Positions 28,212-37,228 of a DNA stretch of 64,000 bases are shown piece after piece (within the stretch, counting starts at the first letter, position 1; each line of letters begins with the position of its first letter). Origin of the DNA: Bacteroidota bacterium (lineage in GTDB: Bacteria; Bacteroidota; Bacteroidia; Chitinophagales; Chitinophagaceae); assembly GCA_018267725.1 (NCBI GenBank), contig JAFDXY010000006.1, positions 16,015-80,014 on the forward strand. The letters are read 5' to 3'. Under the pieces are notes generated by a model that did not search any database, was not told the origin of the DNA, and saw nothing but the letters and a program-made list of their open reading frames with translations. The position numbers and the translations under genes are program-made.

Positions 28212-29153
28212 ATGGATATATCTGTTATCATACCATTGTTTAATGAAGAAGAATCTTTGCCAGAATTATGTGCATGGATTGAGAAAGTAATGAATGAAAA
28301 TAATTTTTTGTATGAAGTTATTTTAATTGATGATGGAAGTACAGATAATAGTTGGAATGTTATTCAAACTATAGCTACTCATAATAACCAATTTAAAGGC
28401 ATTAAGTTTCAACGCAATTATGGTAAAAGTGCTGCATTAAATGAAGGTTTTAAAGCTGCTGAAGGAAATGTAATAATTACAATGGATGCAGATTTGCAAG
28501 ACAGTCCAGATGAAATTCCTGCTTTGTATAAAATGGTTATTGAAGATAATTTTGCTTTGGTTAGCGGTTGGAAAAAGAAACGTTACGATAATACTTTCAC
28601 TAAAAATATTCCTTCAAAAATTTTTAACGCAGCAGCACGTTATAGCAGCGGTATAAAACTTCACGATTTTAATTGTGGTTTAAAAGCTTATCGTTCTAAA
28701 ACCATTAAAAGCATTGAAGTTTATGGAGAAATGCACCGTTATATTCCTGTTATTGCAAAATGGGCAGGCTTTAATAAAATTGGAGAAAAAGTTGTTGAAC
28801 ATAGAGCCAGAAAATACGGCAAAACTAAATTTGGATGGCAACGTTTTATAAACGGTTTTTTAGATTTAGCAACCATAAGTTTTGTTAGCAAATTTGGTAA
28901 AAGACCCATGCATTTTTTTGGTTTGTGGGGAACCGTTTCTTTTTTAATTGGTTTTATAATGAGTGTATATTTAGTTGTTGCAAAATTTACTGCAACAGAT
29001 TTTTCATTAACCAATCGCCCATCATTTTATATTGCATTAACAAGTATGATAATTGGTATGCAATTATTTTTAGCAGGTTTTATTGCAGAATTAATTGCCC
29101 GAAACGCATCTGAAAGAAACGTGTATTTAATTGAAGAAAAGATTGGTGTATGA
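28212..29153 (+). CDS. Polyprenyl-phosphate glycosyltransferase, family 2, with membrane tail
   Basis: A 313-residue GT-A enzyme. It has the nucleotide-sugar binding VIPLFNEEESL, LIDDGSTDNS and the metal-binding MDADLQDSPDE, followed by an interface region. Two C-terminal membrane helices (about 230-255 and 270-298) follow. This is the layout of dolichol-phosphate-mannose synthase-like and GtrB/ArnC-like enzymes, which load a sugar onto undecaprenyl phosphate. The sugar cannot be told from sequence. It starts two bases after DUF4199. Confidence 0.85.
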   Translation: MDISVIIPLFNEEESLPELCAWIEKVMNENNFLYEVILIDDGSTDNSWNVIQTIATHNNQFKGIKFQRNYGKSAALNEGFKAAEGNVIITMDADLQDSPDEIPALYKMVIEDNFALVSGWKKKRYDNTFTKNIPSKIFNAAARYSSGIKLHDFNCGLKAYRSKTIKSIEVYGEMHRYIPVIAKWAGFNKIGEKVVEHRARKYGKTKFGWQRFINGFLDLATISFVSKFGKRPMHFFGLWGTVSFLIGFIMSVYLVVAKFTATDFSLTNRPSFYIALTSMIIGMQLFLAGFIAELIARNASERNVYLIEEKIGV

Positions 29154-29230
29154 TAGAACGTAATAACACTAATTCTACTGTTTAATACAATTAAATTTAT
29201 TACATCCTGTTTCATCTGTATTCTATCATA
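29149..29230. repeat. Inverted repeat around the GT2-GT4 gap
   Basis: Perfect 10-base arms TATGATAGAA (29149-29158) and TTCTATCATA (29221-29230) enclose 62 A/T-rich bases between the GT2 stop and the GT4 start. It could be a weak terminator, or the border of a small lost element. No T-run follows, so the terminator reading is not favoured. Confidence 0.5.
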
Positions 29231-29234
29231 TAAC

Positions 29235-30380
29235 ATGCAGCAAAACAATAAAGTAATTATAATAGGTCCTGCACATCCTTTGCGAGGTGGTTTAGCTTCT
29301 TTCGATGAAAGATTAGCAAGGCAATTTCAGCAAGAACATTTTAATACAACAATTTATACTTTCTCTTTACAATATCCTGAATTTTTATTTCCGGGTACAA
29401 CACAATATTCATCTGAACCAAAACCAACAGATATAAATATTAAAGTTTGCATTAATTCAATTAACCCTTTTAATTGGATAAAAGTTGGAAATGAATTAAG
29501 AAAATTAAAACCATCAATAATTGTAGTTCGTTATTGGTTACCTTTAATGGGACCGTGTTTAGGTACAATTTTACGCATTACAAAAAAAAATAAAGTAACA
29601 AAAGTTATTGCTATTACAGATAATGTTATTCCACACGAAAAACGTTTTGGAGATAAACCATTCACAAAATATTTTCTTAAAACAGTTGATGCATGTGTTA
29701 CCATGAGTGAAAAGGTTTTAAAAGATTTAAGAACGTTTACGCAAAAACCTGCTCAACAAATTACACATCCTTTATACGATAATTTCGGCGAAGCCATTCC
29801 TAAACAAGAAGCAAAAAAATATTTAAGCATAAATGCAAATGAAAATATTATTCTCTTTTTTGGTTTTATAAGAAATTATAAAGGGTTAGATATTTTGTTA
29901 GAAGCAATGGCTTTATTAAAATCTAAAAACTCAAACATAAAATTATTAATTGCCGGAGAATTTTATGAAGACAGAAAACCTTACGATGATTTAATAGAAA
30001 AATTCAACTTAAAAAATCAACTTATTTTAAAAACAGATTTTATTGCAGATAGCGAAGTAAAATATTATTTAAGTGCTGCCGATTTTGTAATTCAACCTTA
30101 TAGAAATGCTACACAAAGCGGTGTTACGCCCCTTGCCTATCATTTTGAAAAACCAATGCTGGTAACTAATGTAGGCGGTTTACCTTCTTTAGTTCCCAAT
30201 AAAAAAGTTGGTTTAATTGCCAAGCCAAATGCAACTGCTATTGCAAATAAAATTTTAGAATTATATGAATTAGGCGAAGAGTATTTTTTACCACACCTTC
30301 GTGAAGAAAAAAAGAAATACAGTTGGAATGTATTAACCAACACAATTGTAGAATTAAGTAAAAATGATTTACAGAAGTAA
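29235..30380 (+). CDS. Glycosyltransferase, GT4-like (GT-B fold)
   Basis: A 381-residue protein with the GT-B two-domain pattern. The N-terminal part has IIGPAHPLRGGLASF. The C-terminal donor-binding domain has ILFFGFIRNYKGLDILLEA, LLIAGEFYED, VIQPYRNATQSG and TNVGGLPSLV, equivalent to the EX7E region of family 4. It likely transfers a sugar to a growing surface glycan on the cytosolic side. It overlaps hddA by 17 bases and so belongs to the heptose operon. Confidence 0.85.
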   Translation: MQQNNKVIIIGPAHPLRGGLASFDERLARQFQQEHFNTTIYTFSLQYPEFLFPGTTQYSSEPKPTDINIKVCINSINPFNWIKVGNELRKLKPSIIVVRYWLPLMGPCLGTILRITKKNKVTKVIAITDNVIPHEKRFGDKPFTKYFLKTVDACVTMSEKVLKDLRTFTQKPAQQITHPLYDNFGEAIPKQEAKKYLSINANENIILFFGFIRNYKGLDILLEAMALLKSKNSNIKLLIAGEFYEDRKPYDDLIEKFNLKNQLILKTDFIADSEVKYYLSAADFVIQPYRNATQSGVTPLAYHFEKPMLVTNVGGLPSLVPNKKVGLIAKPNATAIANKILELYELGEEYFLPHLREEKKKYSWNVLTNTIVELSKNDLQK

Positions 30381-31389
30381 AGCTCCATTACGTTTAGGTC
30401 TTGCAGGTGGCGGAACAGATGTTAGCCCTTATGCCGATGAATTTGGTGGTGCTATTTTAAATGCAACCATTTCATTACATGCACATGCATCTATAGAAAT
30501 TATGCATGAAGGTGGAATTGTTTTAGAAGCATTTGATAGAAATGAAAAAGAACATCATGCCAACATAAATGAATTACCTGTTAATGGTTGTTTAGATTTA
30601 TTAAAAGGTGTTTACAACAGAATTAAAAAAGATTACGGCATTACACAAAATAATTTTAAACTAAGCACATCTGTTGATGTTCCTGCCGGAAGTGGTTTAG
30701 GTACTTCATCAACTTTAGTAGTTGCCATTATTGGTGCTTTTGTTGAAATGTTAAAACTTCCTTTGGGCGATTATGATATTGCACACTATGCTTATGATAT
30801 AGAAAGAAACGATTTAAAATTAGCAGGTGGCAGGCAAGATCAATATGCTGCAACCTTTGGTGGATTTAATTTTATGGAATTTTATAATAACGATAAAGTA
30901 ATTGTAAATCCGCTTCGCATAAGGCAAGAATATTTGCACGAATTAGAAAATAATTTGTTGCTCTACTACACATCAACCAGCAGAGAATCTGCAACTATAA
31001 TTAAAGAACAACAAAAAAATGTATTAGAAAAAAATAAAAATAGTGTTGAAGCCATGCACCAACTTAAAGAACAAAGTAAAATGATGAAAGAGGCACTGTT
31101 AAAAGGAAGGTTACATGAAATTGGAGAAATTTTAGATTATGGTTTTCAACAAAAAATAAAAATGGCTCACAATATTTCAAATAGTTTAATAGAAGATATT
31201 TATGCCACAGCAAAAAAAGCTGGTGCAATTGGTGGCAAAATAAGCGGTGCAGGCGGTGGCGGTTTTATGGTATTTTATTGCCCTGCCAACACAAGGCATT
31301 ATGTTAAAAATGCATTACATATATTTGGCGGCACATTTAAAAATTATCAGTTTACACAACACGGTTTAACTACTTGGACAAGTAAATAA
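30364..31389 (+). CDS. hddA: D-glycero-alpha-D-manno-heptose 7-phosphate kinase
   Basis: A 341-residue GHMP kinase. The N-terminal substrate motif is KAPLRLGLAGGGTDV, the ATP-binding motif 2 is VPAGSGLGTSSTL, and motif 3 is GGKISGAGGGGFMVFY. HddA phosphorylates heptose 7-phosphate at C1 on the way to GDP-D-glycero-alpha-D-manno-heptose. The next three genes supply the other steps of the same pathway, which makes this assignment strong compared with fucokinase-like relatives. Confidence 0.88.
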   Translation: MIYRSKAPLRLGLAGGGTDVSPYADEFGGAILNATISLHAHASIEIMHEGGIVLEAFDRNEKEHHANINELPVNGCLDLLKGVYNRIKKDYGITQNNFKLSTSVDVPAGSGLGTSSTLVVAIIGAFVEMLKLPLGDYDIAHYAYDIERNDLKLAGGRQDQYAATFGGFNFMEFYNNDKVIVNPLRIRQEYLHELENNLLLYYTSTSRESATIIKEQQKNVLEKNKNSVEAMHQLKEQSKMMKEALLKGRLHEIGEILDYGFQQKIKMAHNISNSLIEDIYATAKKAGAIGGKISGAGGGGFMVFYCPANTRHYVKNALHIFGGTFKNYQFTQHGLTTWTSK

Positions 31390-31394
31390 AATTT

Positions 31395-31970
31395 ATGAAC
31401 GAAAGAATTAAACAAACCATTCAACAATCAATTAACGTAAAACAAAATTTGTTAAATGATGAAGCCATTGTAAAAAACTTAGAAGTAATAATTGAATTGA
31501 TAAGCAATGCTTTTAATAATGGAAAAAAAGTTTTGTTTTGTGGCAATGGCGGCAGTGCTGCAGATGCACAACATTTAGCAGCAGAGTTTAGTGGAAGATT
31601 TTATAAAAACCGCAAAGCCTTACCGGCAGAGGCTTTGCACTGCAACACATCTTACTTAACAGCCGTAGGAAACGATTACAGTTACGATGTAATTTATTCA
31701 AGATTGGTTGATGGTATTGGTGTTGAAGGAGATGTTTTAATTGGTTTAAGCACATCGGGCAATAGTAATAATATTATTAAAGCATTTGAAGTTGCAAAAG
31801 AAAAAGGCATTACTACAATTGGCTTAACCGGGCAAACAGGCGGTAAAATGAAAGATTGTAGTGATTATCTTTTAAACGTTCCTTCTACTACAACTCCACG
31901 TATTCAAGAAAGTCATATTTTATTGGGTCATATTATTTGCGAATTAGTAGAAGAAAAAGTTTTTGCTTAA
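31395..31970 (+). CDS. gmhA: Sedoheptulose 7-phosphate isomerase
   Basis: A 191-residue SIS-domain isomerase. It has CGNGGSAADAQHLAAEFSGR with the substrate-binding Ser/His/Glu and GLSTSGNSNNI for phosphate binding. The late TPRIQESHILLGHIICELVE provides the second catalytic His/Glu group. It converts sedoheptulose 7-phosphate to D-glycero-D-manno-heptose 7-phosphate, the first step of heptose synthesis. It starts five bases after hddA. Confidence 0.92.
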   Translation: MNERIKQTIQQSINVKQNLLNDEAIVKNLEVIIELISNAFNNGKKVLFCGNGGSAADAQHLAAEFSGRFYKNRKALPAEALHCNTSYLTAVGNDYSYDVIYSRLVDGIGVEGDVLIGLSTSGNSNNIIKAFEVAKEKGITTIGLTGQTGGKMKDCSDYLLNVPSTTTPRIQESHILLGHIICELVEEKVFA

Positions 31971-31974
31971 ACAT

Positions 31975-32667
31975 ATGATTACACAAGCAATTATTTTAGC
32001 AGGTGGCTTAGGTACAAGATTACGAAGTGCAGTACCCGATTTACCAAAATGCATGGCACCTATTAATAACAAACCTTTTATTGCTTATGTTATAACAGAA
32101 TTACAACAACAAGGTATTGATAGTTTTATTTTTTCATTGGGCTATAAAAGTGAAGCAATTGTTGATTTTATATCAACTCATTTTTCAAATATCAATTTTC
32201 AATTATCAATTGAAGAAGAACCTTTAGGCACAGGTGGTGCAATAAAATTGGCATGTAAAAAAGCAACACAACAAAATATAATTGTAACCAATGGCGATAC
32301 ACTTTTTAAAGTAAACATTACTGCATTAAGTACTTTGCACGAAACAGAAAATGCATCTTGTACACTTGCATTAAAACCTATGCAAAATTTTGAACGTTAT
32401 GGTGTTGTTGAAATTGATGAAACAAATAGAATAAGTTCTTTTAGAGAAAAACAATATTATAAAACCGGTTTAATAAATGGCGGCGTATATGCTTTATCGG
32501 TTAATGATATGTTGCATACTAACTTGCCCGAAAAATTTTCTTTTGAAAAAGATTACTTAGAAAATTTTTACCAAACAAAAAATATGAAAGGTTTTATACA
32601 AGATGGTTATTTTATTGACATTGGCATACCCGATGATTATTTAAAAGCACAGAAAGAATTAAAATAA
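31975..32667 (+). CDS. hddC: D-glycero-alpha-D-manno-heptose 1-phosphate guanylyltransferase
   Basis: A 230-residue nucleotidyltransferase with the signature LAGGLGTRLRSAVPDLPKCM, the metal-binding VTNGDTLF and INGGVYAL. The family could use other sugar 1-phosphates. Clustering with hddA, gmhA and gmhB points to GDP-heptose formation. I use the ATG at 31975, four bases after the gmhA stop, because an earlier in-frame TTG would overlap gmhA. Confidence 0.85.
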   Translation: MITQAIILAGGLGTRLRSAVPDLPKCMAPINNKPFIAYVITELQQQGIDSFIFSLGYKSEAIVDFISTHFSNINFQLSIEEEPLGTGGAIKLACKKATQQNIIVTNGDTLFKVNITALSTLHETENASCTLALKPMQNFERYGVVEIDETNRISSFREKQYYKTGLINGGVYALSVNDMLHTNLPEKFSFEKDYLENFYQTKNMKGFIQDGYFIDIGIPDDYLKAQKELK

Positions 32668-32670
32668 TTT

Positions 32671-33231
32671 ATGATTAGTTTACAAACAATAGATAAAAAT
32701 TTTACATTGTTTATTGATAGAGACGGTGTTATTAATCATGAAAAAAAAGAAGATTATATTCTTAATTGGAATGAATTTAAGTTTTATGATGGCGTTAAAG
32801 AAGCCATGAAAATTTTAAATGAAAAATTTGGTACTATTATAATGGTAACCAATCAAAAAGGCGTAGGCAAAAAATTAATGACGATAGATGATTTAAATAA
32901 TATACATACCAATATGTTGGTCGAAATAAATAAAGCCGGTGGCAGAATAGACCATATTTATTTTTGTTCAGATTTAGAAGAAACATCTCCCAACCGAAAA
33001 CCCAATGCAGGCATGGCTTTTATGGCAAAAAAAGATTTTCCTGAAATTAATTTTTCAAAAAGTTTAATGGTAGGAAATAAATTAAGCGATATGAATTTTG
33101 GCAGAAATGCAGGCATGACAACCGTATTTTTAGCAACCACCAATCCTGAAGTTGAATTTCCTCATACTTCAATAGATTTTCGTTTCAACAATTTGTTATC
33201 TTTTGCAAAAGCCTTAACAAATACTCCGTAA
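32671..33231 (+). CDS. gmhB: D-glycero-D-manno-heptose 1,7-bisphosphate phosphatase (HAD)
   Basis: A 186-residue HAD phosphatase with the catalytic DRDGVI (Asp16 and Asp18), motif II VTNQKGVG and motif IV KSLMVGNKLSDMNFG. It removes the 7-phosphate from heptose 1,7-bisphosphate. Most GmhB proteins bind zinc through a Cys/His loop before the RKP motif. Here that loop (YFCSDLEETSPNRKP) keeps only one Cys, so it is probably zinc-free. It starts three bases after hddC. Confidence 0.85.
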   Translation: MISLQTIDKNFTLFIDRDGVINHEKKEDYILNWNEFKFYDGVKEAMKILNEKFGTIIMVTNQKGVGKKLMTIDDLNNIHTNMLVEINKAGGRIDHIYFCSDLEETSPNRKPNAGMAFMAKKDFPEINFSKSLMVGNKLSDMNFGRNAGMTTVFLATTNPEVEFPHTSIDFRFNNLLSFAKALTNTP

Positions 33232-33272
33232 AATTTGCAGCAACTTTATAACTTAGTATCAATTTTTGTTGC

Positions 33273-34316
33273 ATGAAATTTCTATTCATTATCATATTAT
33301 CTTTTTCTATTGCAAATTCTTTTGCACAAAATAATATACCCGAACAAAGTTTACAACAAATAAAAATTATAGAACTGCAACTTAAAAAAGATGCAGACAG
33401 TATGATTTATGCTGATAGTTGGTTTGTACGCTTTAAAGCCGATAGTTCATTCATTAAAAATTTTGTACAAGCATTAAAACAGCCATATTCTTTTTGGTAT
33501 AATTTTGATTCGGTGCAAACTATTTCAAAATTATATGCACCCGATAGCAGTTTTAAAATATTTACTTGGGAAGTAATGAAAGATTATACATACTATCGCC
33601 AACGCGGTGCTATTCAATTTCCTACAAAAGATGGTTCTTTAAAATTAATTCCATTATTCGATTTTTCAGATTTCACCAAAAAACCTTACGACTCAATTCG
33701 CAATGCACAACATTGGATTGGTTCTATTTATTACAAAATAATTTTAAAAACATATAACAATAAAAATTATTATACATTATTAGGATTAGATAATAATGAT
33801 GCAAGAAGTACTAAAAAATGGATTGAAGTTTTAAGTTTTGATAACGAAGGCAAGCCGCAGTTTGGCGGAAAATTTGTTTATCCATCAAGCGATGCAACCA
33901 AGCCGCCACAAGGTGCAGCAAGGTTTTGCTTAGAATTTAAAAAAGATGCAGGTGCAAGAATGAATTACGATGCACGTTACGATGCAATCATATTCGATCA
34001 TTTAACATCAGAAAGTGATGATATAAAAAGTAAACATACTTTAGTACCTTACGGAGATTATGAAGGTTTTAAATGGATTAACGGAACATGGACGTTTATA
34101 AAAAACCCTTTTGCAGGCACTGTGTTTGATGATAAACAAACAGATTTTCCTTCGTTAATATTAGATGCAAATGGCAACAGAATAGAGAAAAAGTTAGACG
34201 ATGCCTCCAAAAAAAATCAACAAAAACAACAACAGCCGGTAAAGCAGAATGATAACCCAAACAGAATTAACGATAAAAAGAATCAATACAAAACAGGCGA
34301 AAGCAGCAATAGTTAA
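33273..34316 (+). CDS. Secreted protein of unknown function
   Basis: A 347-residue protein with a clear signal peptide ending near NSFAQN (residue 20). The mature part is rich in aromatic residues and Asp and includes GDYEGFKWINGTWTFIKNPF near residue 270. The tail is a Gln/Asn/Lys-rich low-complexity region. I do not recognise a domain with a known activity; similar proteins appear to be common in Chitinophagaceae. It lies 41 bases after gmhB and 17 before rlmH. Confidence 0.65.
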   Translation: MKFLFIIILSFSIANSFAQNNIPEQSLQQIKIIELQLKKDADSMIYADSWFVRFKADSSFIKNFVQALKQPYSFWYNFDSVQTISKLYAPDSSFKIFTWEVMKDYTYYRQRGAIQFPTKDGSLKLIPLFDFSDFTKKPYDSIRNAQHWIGSIYYKIILKTYNNKNYYTLLGLDNNDARSTKKWIEVLSFDNEGKPQFGGKFVYPSSDATKPPQGAARFCLEFKKDAGARMNYDARYDAIIFDHLTSESDDIKSKHTLVPYGDYEGFKWINGTWTFIKNPFAGTVFDDKQTDFPSLILDANGNRIEKKLDDASKKNQQKQQQPVKQNDNPNRINDKKNQYKTGESSNS

Positions 34317-34333
34317 TTACACATATTAAACAC

Positions 34334-34807
34334 ATGAAAATTGTTTTAGCAAGTGTTGGAAAACCGCATGAAGCCTACATTAAATTAGGTATAGAAGATT
34401 TCACCAATCGTATTCAAAAATATTTTTCTGTTAGTTGGCTAATTATTTCACCATTAAAAAATGCAGCTTCATTAAACGAAAAAGAATTAAAAAAACAAGA
34501 AGCAAATATTATACTGCAACAAATACAAAAAGATGATTTTTTATTATTGTTAGATGAGCGAGGTAAACAATTAACTTCTCCCGAATTAGCACAACTACTG
34601 CAACAAAAAGCCAATGAAAGTTGTAAACGTTTAATAATATTAATTGGCGGGGCTTATGGAGTTGATGAAATAATAACCAAAAGAGCCAATTATGTTTTAA
34701 GTTTATCTAAATTAGTTTTTCCGCACATGTTGGCAAGATTAATTATAGCCGAACAAGTTTACAGAGCATGCACTATTTTGCGTAACGAAAAATACCATCA
34801 TCAATAA
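34334..34807 (+). CDS. rlmH: 23S rRNA pseudouridine-1915 N3-methyltransferase
   Basis: A 157-residue SPOUT methyltransferase. It has LLLLDERGKQLTSPELA, the SAM-binding IILIGGAYGVDE, LSLSKLVFPHMLARLIIAEQVYRA and the typical C-terminal ending KYHHQ. RlmH modifies pseudouridine 1915 of 23S rRNA in 70S ribosomes. The length matches the family exactly. Confidence 0.95.
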   Translation: MKIVLASVGKPHEAYIKLGIEDFTNRIQKYFSVSWLIISPLKNAASLNEKELKKQEANIILQQIQKDDFLLLLDERGKQLTSPELAQLLQQKANESCKRLIILIGGAYGVDEIITKRANYVLSLSKLVFPHMLARLIIAEQVYRACTILRNEKYHHQ

Positions 34808-34816
34808 ATTATATAA

Positions 34817-35455
34817 ATGAGCATTACATTAATTATCATTATTGCAACTTGCATAATTTCTATCTCTGCTTTTTCAAGAGAAAAAATAATTGATGATTTA
34901 ATTTTCGATCCGCCCGCTATTACTTATCGCAACCAATGGTATCGTTTTTTTACTTGCGGTTTTATACATGCAGATTATATGCACCTTGGTTTTAACATGT
35001 ATTCTTTTTATATGTTTGGAGATGCTATTGAATATTTTTTTGGGAAAATTTTTGGAGAAAGTGGAAGAGCCTTTTTTTTAATACTCTACATTAGCTCTTT
35101 ATTTTTTTGTTTAATACCAACCTATTTGGCTAATAAAAATAATTATCATTATAGAAGCCTTGGAGCCTCTGGAGCGGTTTCTGCCATTGTGTTTGCTTAC
35201 ATATTTTTAGCACCAACTACTAAATTGCAATTACTTTTTTTACCAATTCCTTTTCCTGCATTTCTTTTCGGAATTATATATTTAATAATTTCTGCATATT
35301 TATCAAAAAAAGGGACCAGTAATATTAACCACTCCGCACATTTTTGGGGAGCAATTTATGGTATTGTTTTTTTAATTGCAATGTGTAATGTATTCAGCCA
35401 TTTTAAACCCATCAATAATTTTATAGATCAATTACAAGTTTATTTTGCACGGTAA
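34817..35455 (+). CDS. Rhomboid family intramembrane serine protease
   Basis: A 212-residue membrane protein with six hydrophobic segments. The catalytic serine lies in LGASGAVSA (Ser118) and the partner histidine in NHSAHFWGAIYG (His175). The conserved HxxxN-like block HADYMHLGFNMYSF precedes them. Rhomboids cut single-pass membrane proteins inside the bilayer. The substrate is unknown. It follows rlmH by nine bases. Confidence 0.9.
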   Translation: MSITLIIIIATCIISISAFSREKIIDDLIFDPPAITYRNQWYRFFTCGFIHADYMHLGFNMYSFYMFGDAIEYFFGKIFGESGRAFFLILYISSLFFCLIPTYLANKNNYHYRSLGASGAVSAIVFAYIFLAPTTKLQLLFLPIPFPAFLFGIIYLIISAYLSKKGTSNINHSAHFWGAIYGIVFLIAMCNVFSHFKPINNFIDQLQVYFAR

Positions 35456-35515
35456 TTTTTGTACTTAGCATTTGTATTTCATAGCATCGTTCCTTGCGTC
35501 GCACACTTGTGCTTT
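35456..35515 (-). repeat. Dispersed 60-bp repeat, copy B
   Basis: On the minus strand this repeats the blocks of copy A (17941): ACAAGTGTGCGACGCAA (35494-35510) and GCTAAGTACAAAAA (about 35456-35469). The bases between the two blocks differ in sequence but are similar in length. It fills the gap between the convergent rhomboid and tilS genes. Confidence 0.7.
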
Positions 35516-35522
35516 AATACTA

Positions 35523-36866
35523 TTATAGTAAACAAATTTTCAAAACATCTTTTGTATTGGGTTCAATTTTAAATCTATCATCAATTCTATAGTTCACAAT
35601 CCAAACAATTTTTTTATTCATTTCAATTACCCAAACATTTTCTTTTTCGGTGGATGAAAGCTTTAAATCAATAAAAAATCTACTTAATTTTTTCTTTTTC
35701 TTCATTCCCAACGGATAAAAATAATCACCTTCTTTCCATTTTCTCAACAGCAGCGGATACTTCATTTCTTTTGCATTCAACAACGCAATAGATTTGTTTG
35801 AAGTTATTGCAACCTCTTTAGCAGCAAGACTTTTAAAACTTAGCTTGCCTTTTTCAAACACAATATTTTTATCTGTTTCTTCAATTAAAATTTGTTGTGC
35901 AACATTCGTTTGTAGCGTAGCAATTATTAACCATTTTCTGTTTTTAAAAATTCTATATTCATTTGATTGAACAAAATTTCCGTTATCAGCATCAAGCAAA
36001 CAAACAATATCATGCAATTGATTGGTTGTAAAACCAAATTCTTTAACCAACTCCCACAAAACAGTTTTATAAGCAACAGATTTTTTTAATAATAAAATAG
36101 GAATTTTATATTCAGCTTTATCTTTTATAAGAAGCGTTTTTTTGTATTGATTTAATTGATGAGCATAAATAGTAGCAACATCATTCCACTTACTAATATT
36201 ATGCAAAACATTTTCTTTAGCGTTAGTAAATTTTTGCTCAACCAACGGAATTATTTGATGCCGAAAAAAATTTCTAGTGTAATTATCTTTTTTGTTTGAT
36301 GAATCTTCTACCCAAGCTAATTTATTTTCTGTTGCATAAGCAACAATATCATTTCTTAATGCAAACAATAATGGTCTAATAATTTTATTTTTTTTATCCC
36401 ACAAAGGAATACCTGTTAAACCTTTCATACCCGTTCCGCGGAAAACATTCATCAAAACAGTTTCAATATTATCATCGGCATTATGTGCAGTTAATAAGAA
36501 CTCTTGCTCATCATTATTTGAAATTAAAATTTCTGAAAACCAGTTGTATCGTAGGTTCCGTGCTGCTTCTTGAATACTTATTTTATTTTCAACAGCAAAA
36601 TTTTCAGTATCAAAATCTTTAATTAAAATAGGTATATTATATTTTTCTGCTAATGCAGCAACAAATTTTTCGTCTCGCAAACTCTCCTCTCCCCTTAAAT
36701 TAAAATTACAATGCAAAATAATAATTGATACTTTAAATTGATGCATTAAATGCAACAACACACAACTATCTATTCCGCCGCTAACTGCAATAAAAAAATT
36801 TGCATTGGCAACAGAAATATTGGTAAAATTTTCTTTCCAGTTATTTTTAAATTGTTTGAATAACAT
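35523..36866 (-). CDS. tilS: tRNA(Ile)-lysidine synthetase
   Basis: A 447-residue PP-loop enzyme with SGGIDS at residues 29-34, LTAHNADDNIETVLMNVFRGTGMKGLTGI and a C-terminal TilS domain (LLLRKWKEGDYFYPLGMKKKKKLSRFFID). It converts C34 of the AUA-reading tRNA-Ile to lysidine. I set the start at the ATG 36866: an earlier in-frame start (36911) would place the initiation codon upstream of and within a terminator hairpin. Confidence 0.93.
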   Translation of the reverse strand: MLFKQFKNNWKENFTNISVANANFFIAVSGGIDSCVLLHLMHQFKVSIIILHCNFNLRGEESLRDEKFVAALAEKYNIPILIKDFDTENFAVENKISIQEAARNLRYNWFSEILISNNDEQEFLLTAHNADDNIETVLMNVFRGTGMKGLTGIPLWDKKNKIIRPLLFALRNDIVAYATENKLAWVEDSSNKKDNYTRNFFRHQIIPLVEQKFTNAKENVLHNISKWNDVATIYAHQLNQYKKTLLIKDKAEYKIPILLLKKSVAYKTVLWELVKEFGFTTNQLHDIVCLLDADNGNFVQSNEYRIFKNRKWLIIATLQTNVAQQILIEETDKNIVFEKGKLSFKSLAAKEVAITSNKSIALLNAKEMKYPLLLRKWKEGDYFYPLGMKKKKKLSRFFIDLKLSSTEKENVWVIEMNKKIVWIVNYRIDDRFKIEPNTKDVLKICLL

Positions 36867-36879
36867 TTTGTAAAAATAA

Positions 36880-36904
36880 AGCCTGCTTATATAATCAGCA
36901 GGCT
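36880..36904 (-). terminator. Intrinsic terminator upstream of tilS
   Basis: Minus-strand hairpin with a perfect 8-base stem AGCCTGCT / AGCAGGCT and nine-base loop, followed by TTTATTTTT. It ends the transcript of the small coiled-coil gene before tilS. Confidence 0.8.
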
Positions 36905-36926
36905 CTAACATTTTTATATAAGAAAA

Positions 36927-37199
36927 TTATAAATGAAAAAAGAATTTCATTGAAGCCATTAAAATTCCATAAGAAGCAATGCTTAAACCTATTAACCATT
37001 TAATGGTATCAACTTTTGATTCTACAATTTTGGTTTCTAATCTTGCTATATCTTCTTTTGTTGCAAAAGCTTGTGTTTTTTCTTGAAGCCTTGTATCAAC
37101 TTTTGATTCTAAAATTTGCACAAATGCCTCTGCCTCTTTCTCGCCGATTTTCGCTTTTAGCAATTCGTACAGTTTTATTTCTGAAATAACTAAAGACAT
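36927..37199 (-). CDS. Small coiled-coil protein with C-terminal membrane anchor
   Basis: A 90-residue protein with a long helical, heptad-like stretch (residues 1-65, with ESKVDT twice) and one C-terminal membrane segment (about 67-88). This layout resembles DUF1640/CCDC90-type proteins, which are often found near phage or toxin-like loci but whose function is unknown. It lies between glnS and tilS with its own terminator. Confidence 0.6.
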   Translation of the reverse strand: MSLVISEIKLYELLKAKIGEKEAEAFVQILESKVDTRLQEKTQAFATKEDIARLETKIVESKVDTIKWLIGLSIASYGILMASMKFFFHL

Positions 37200-37228
37200 A
37201 TTCTAAATTTACACTAAGATAATATTTT

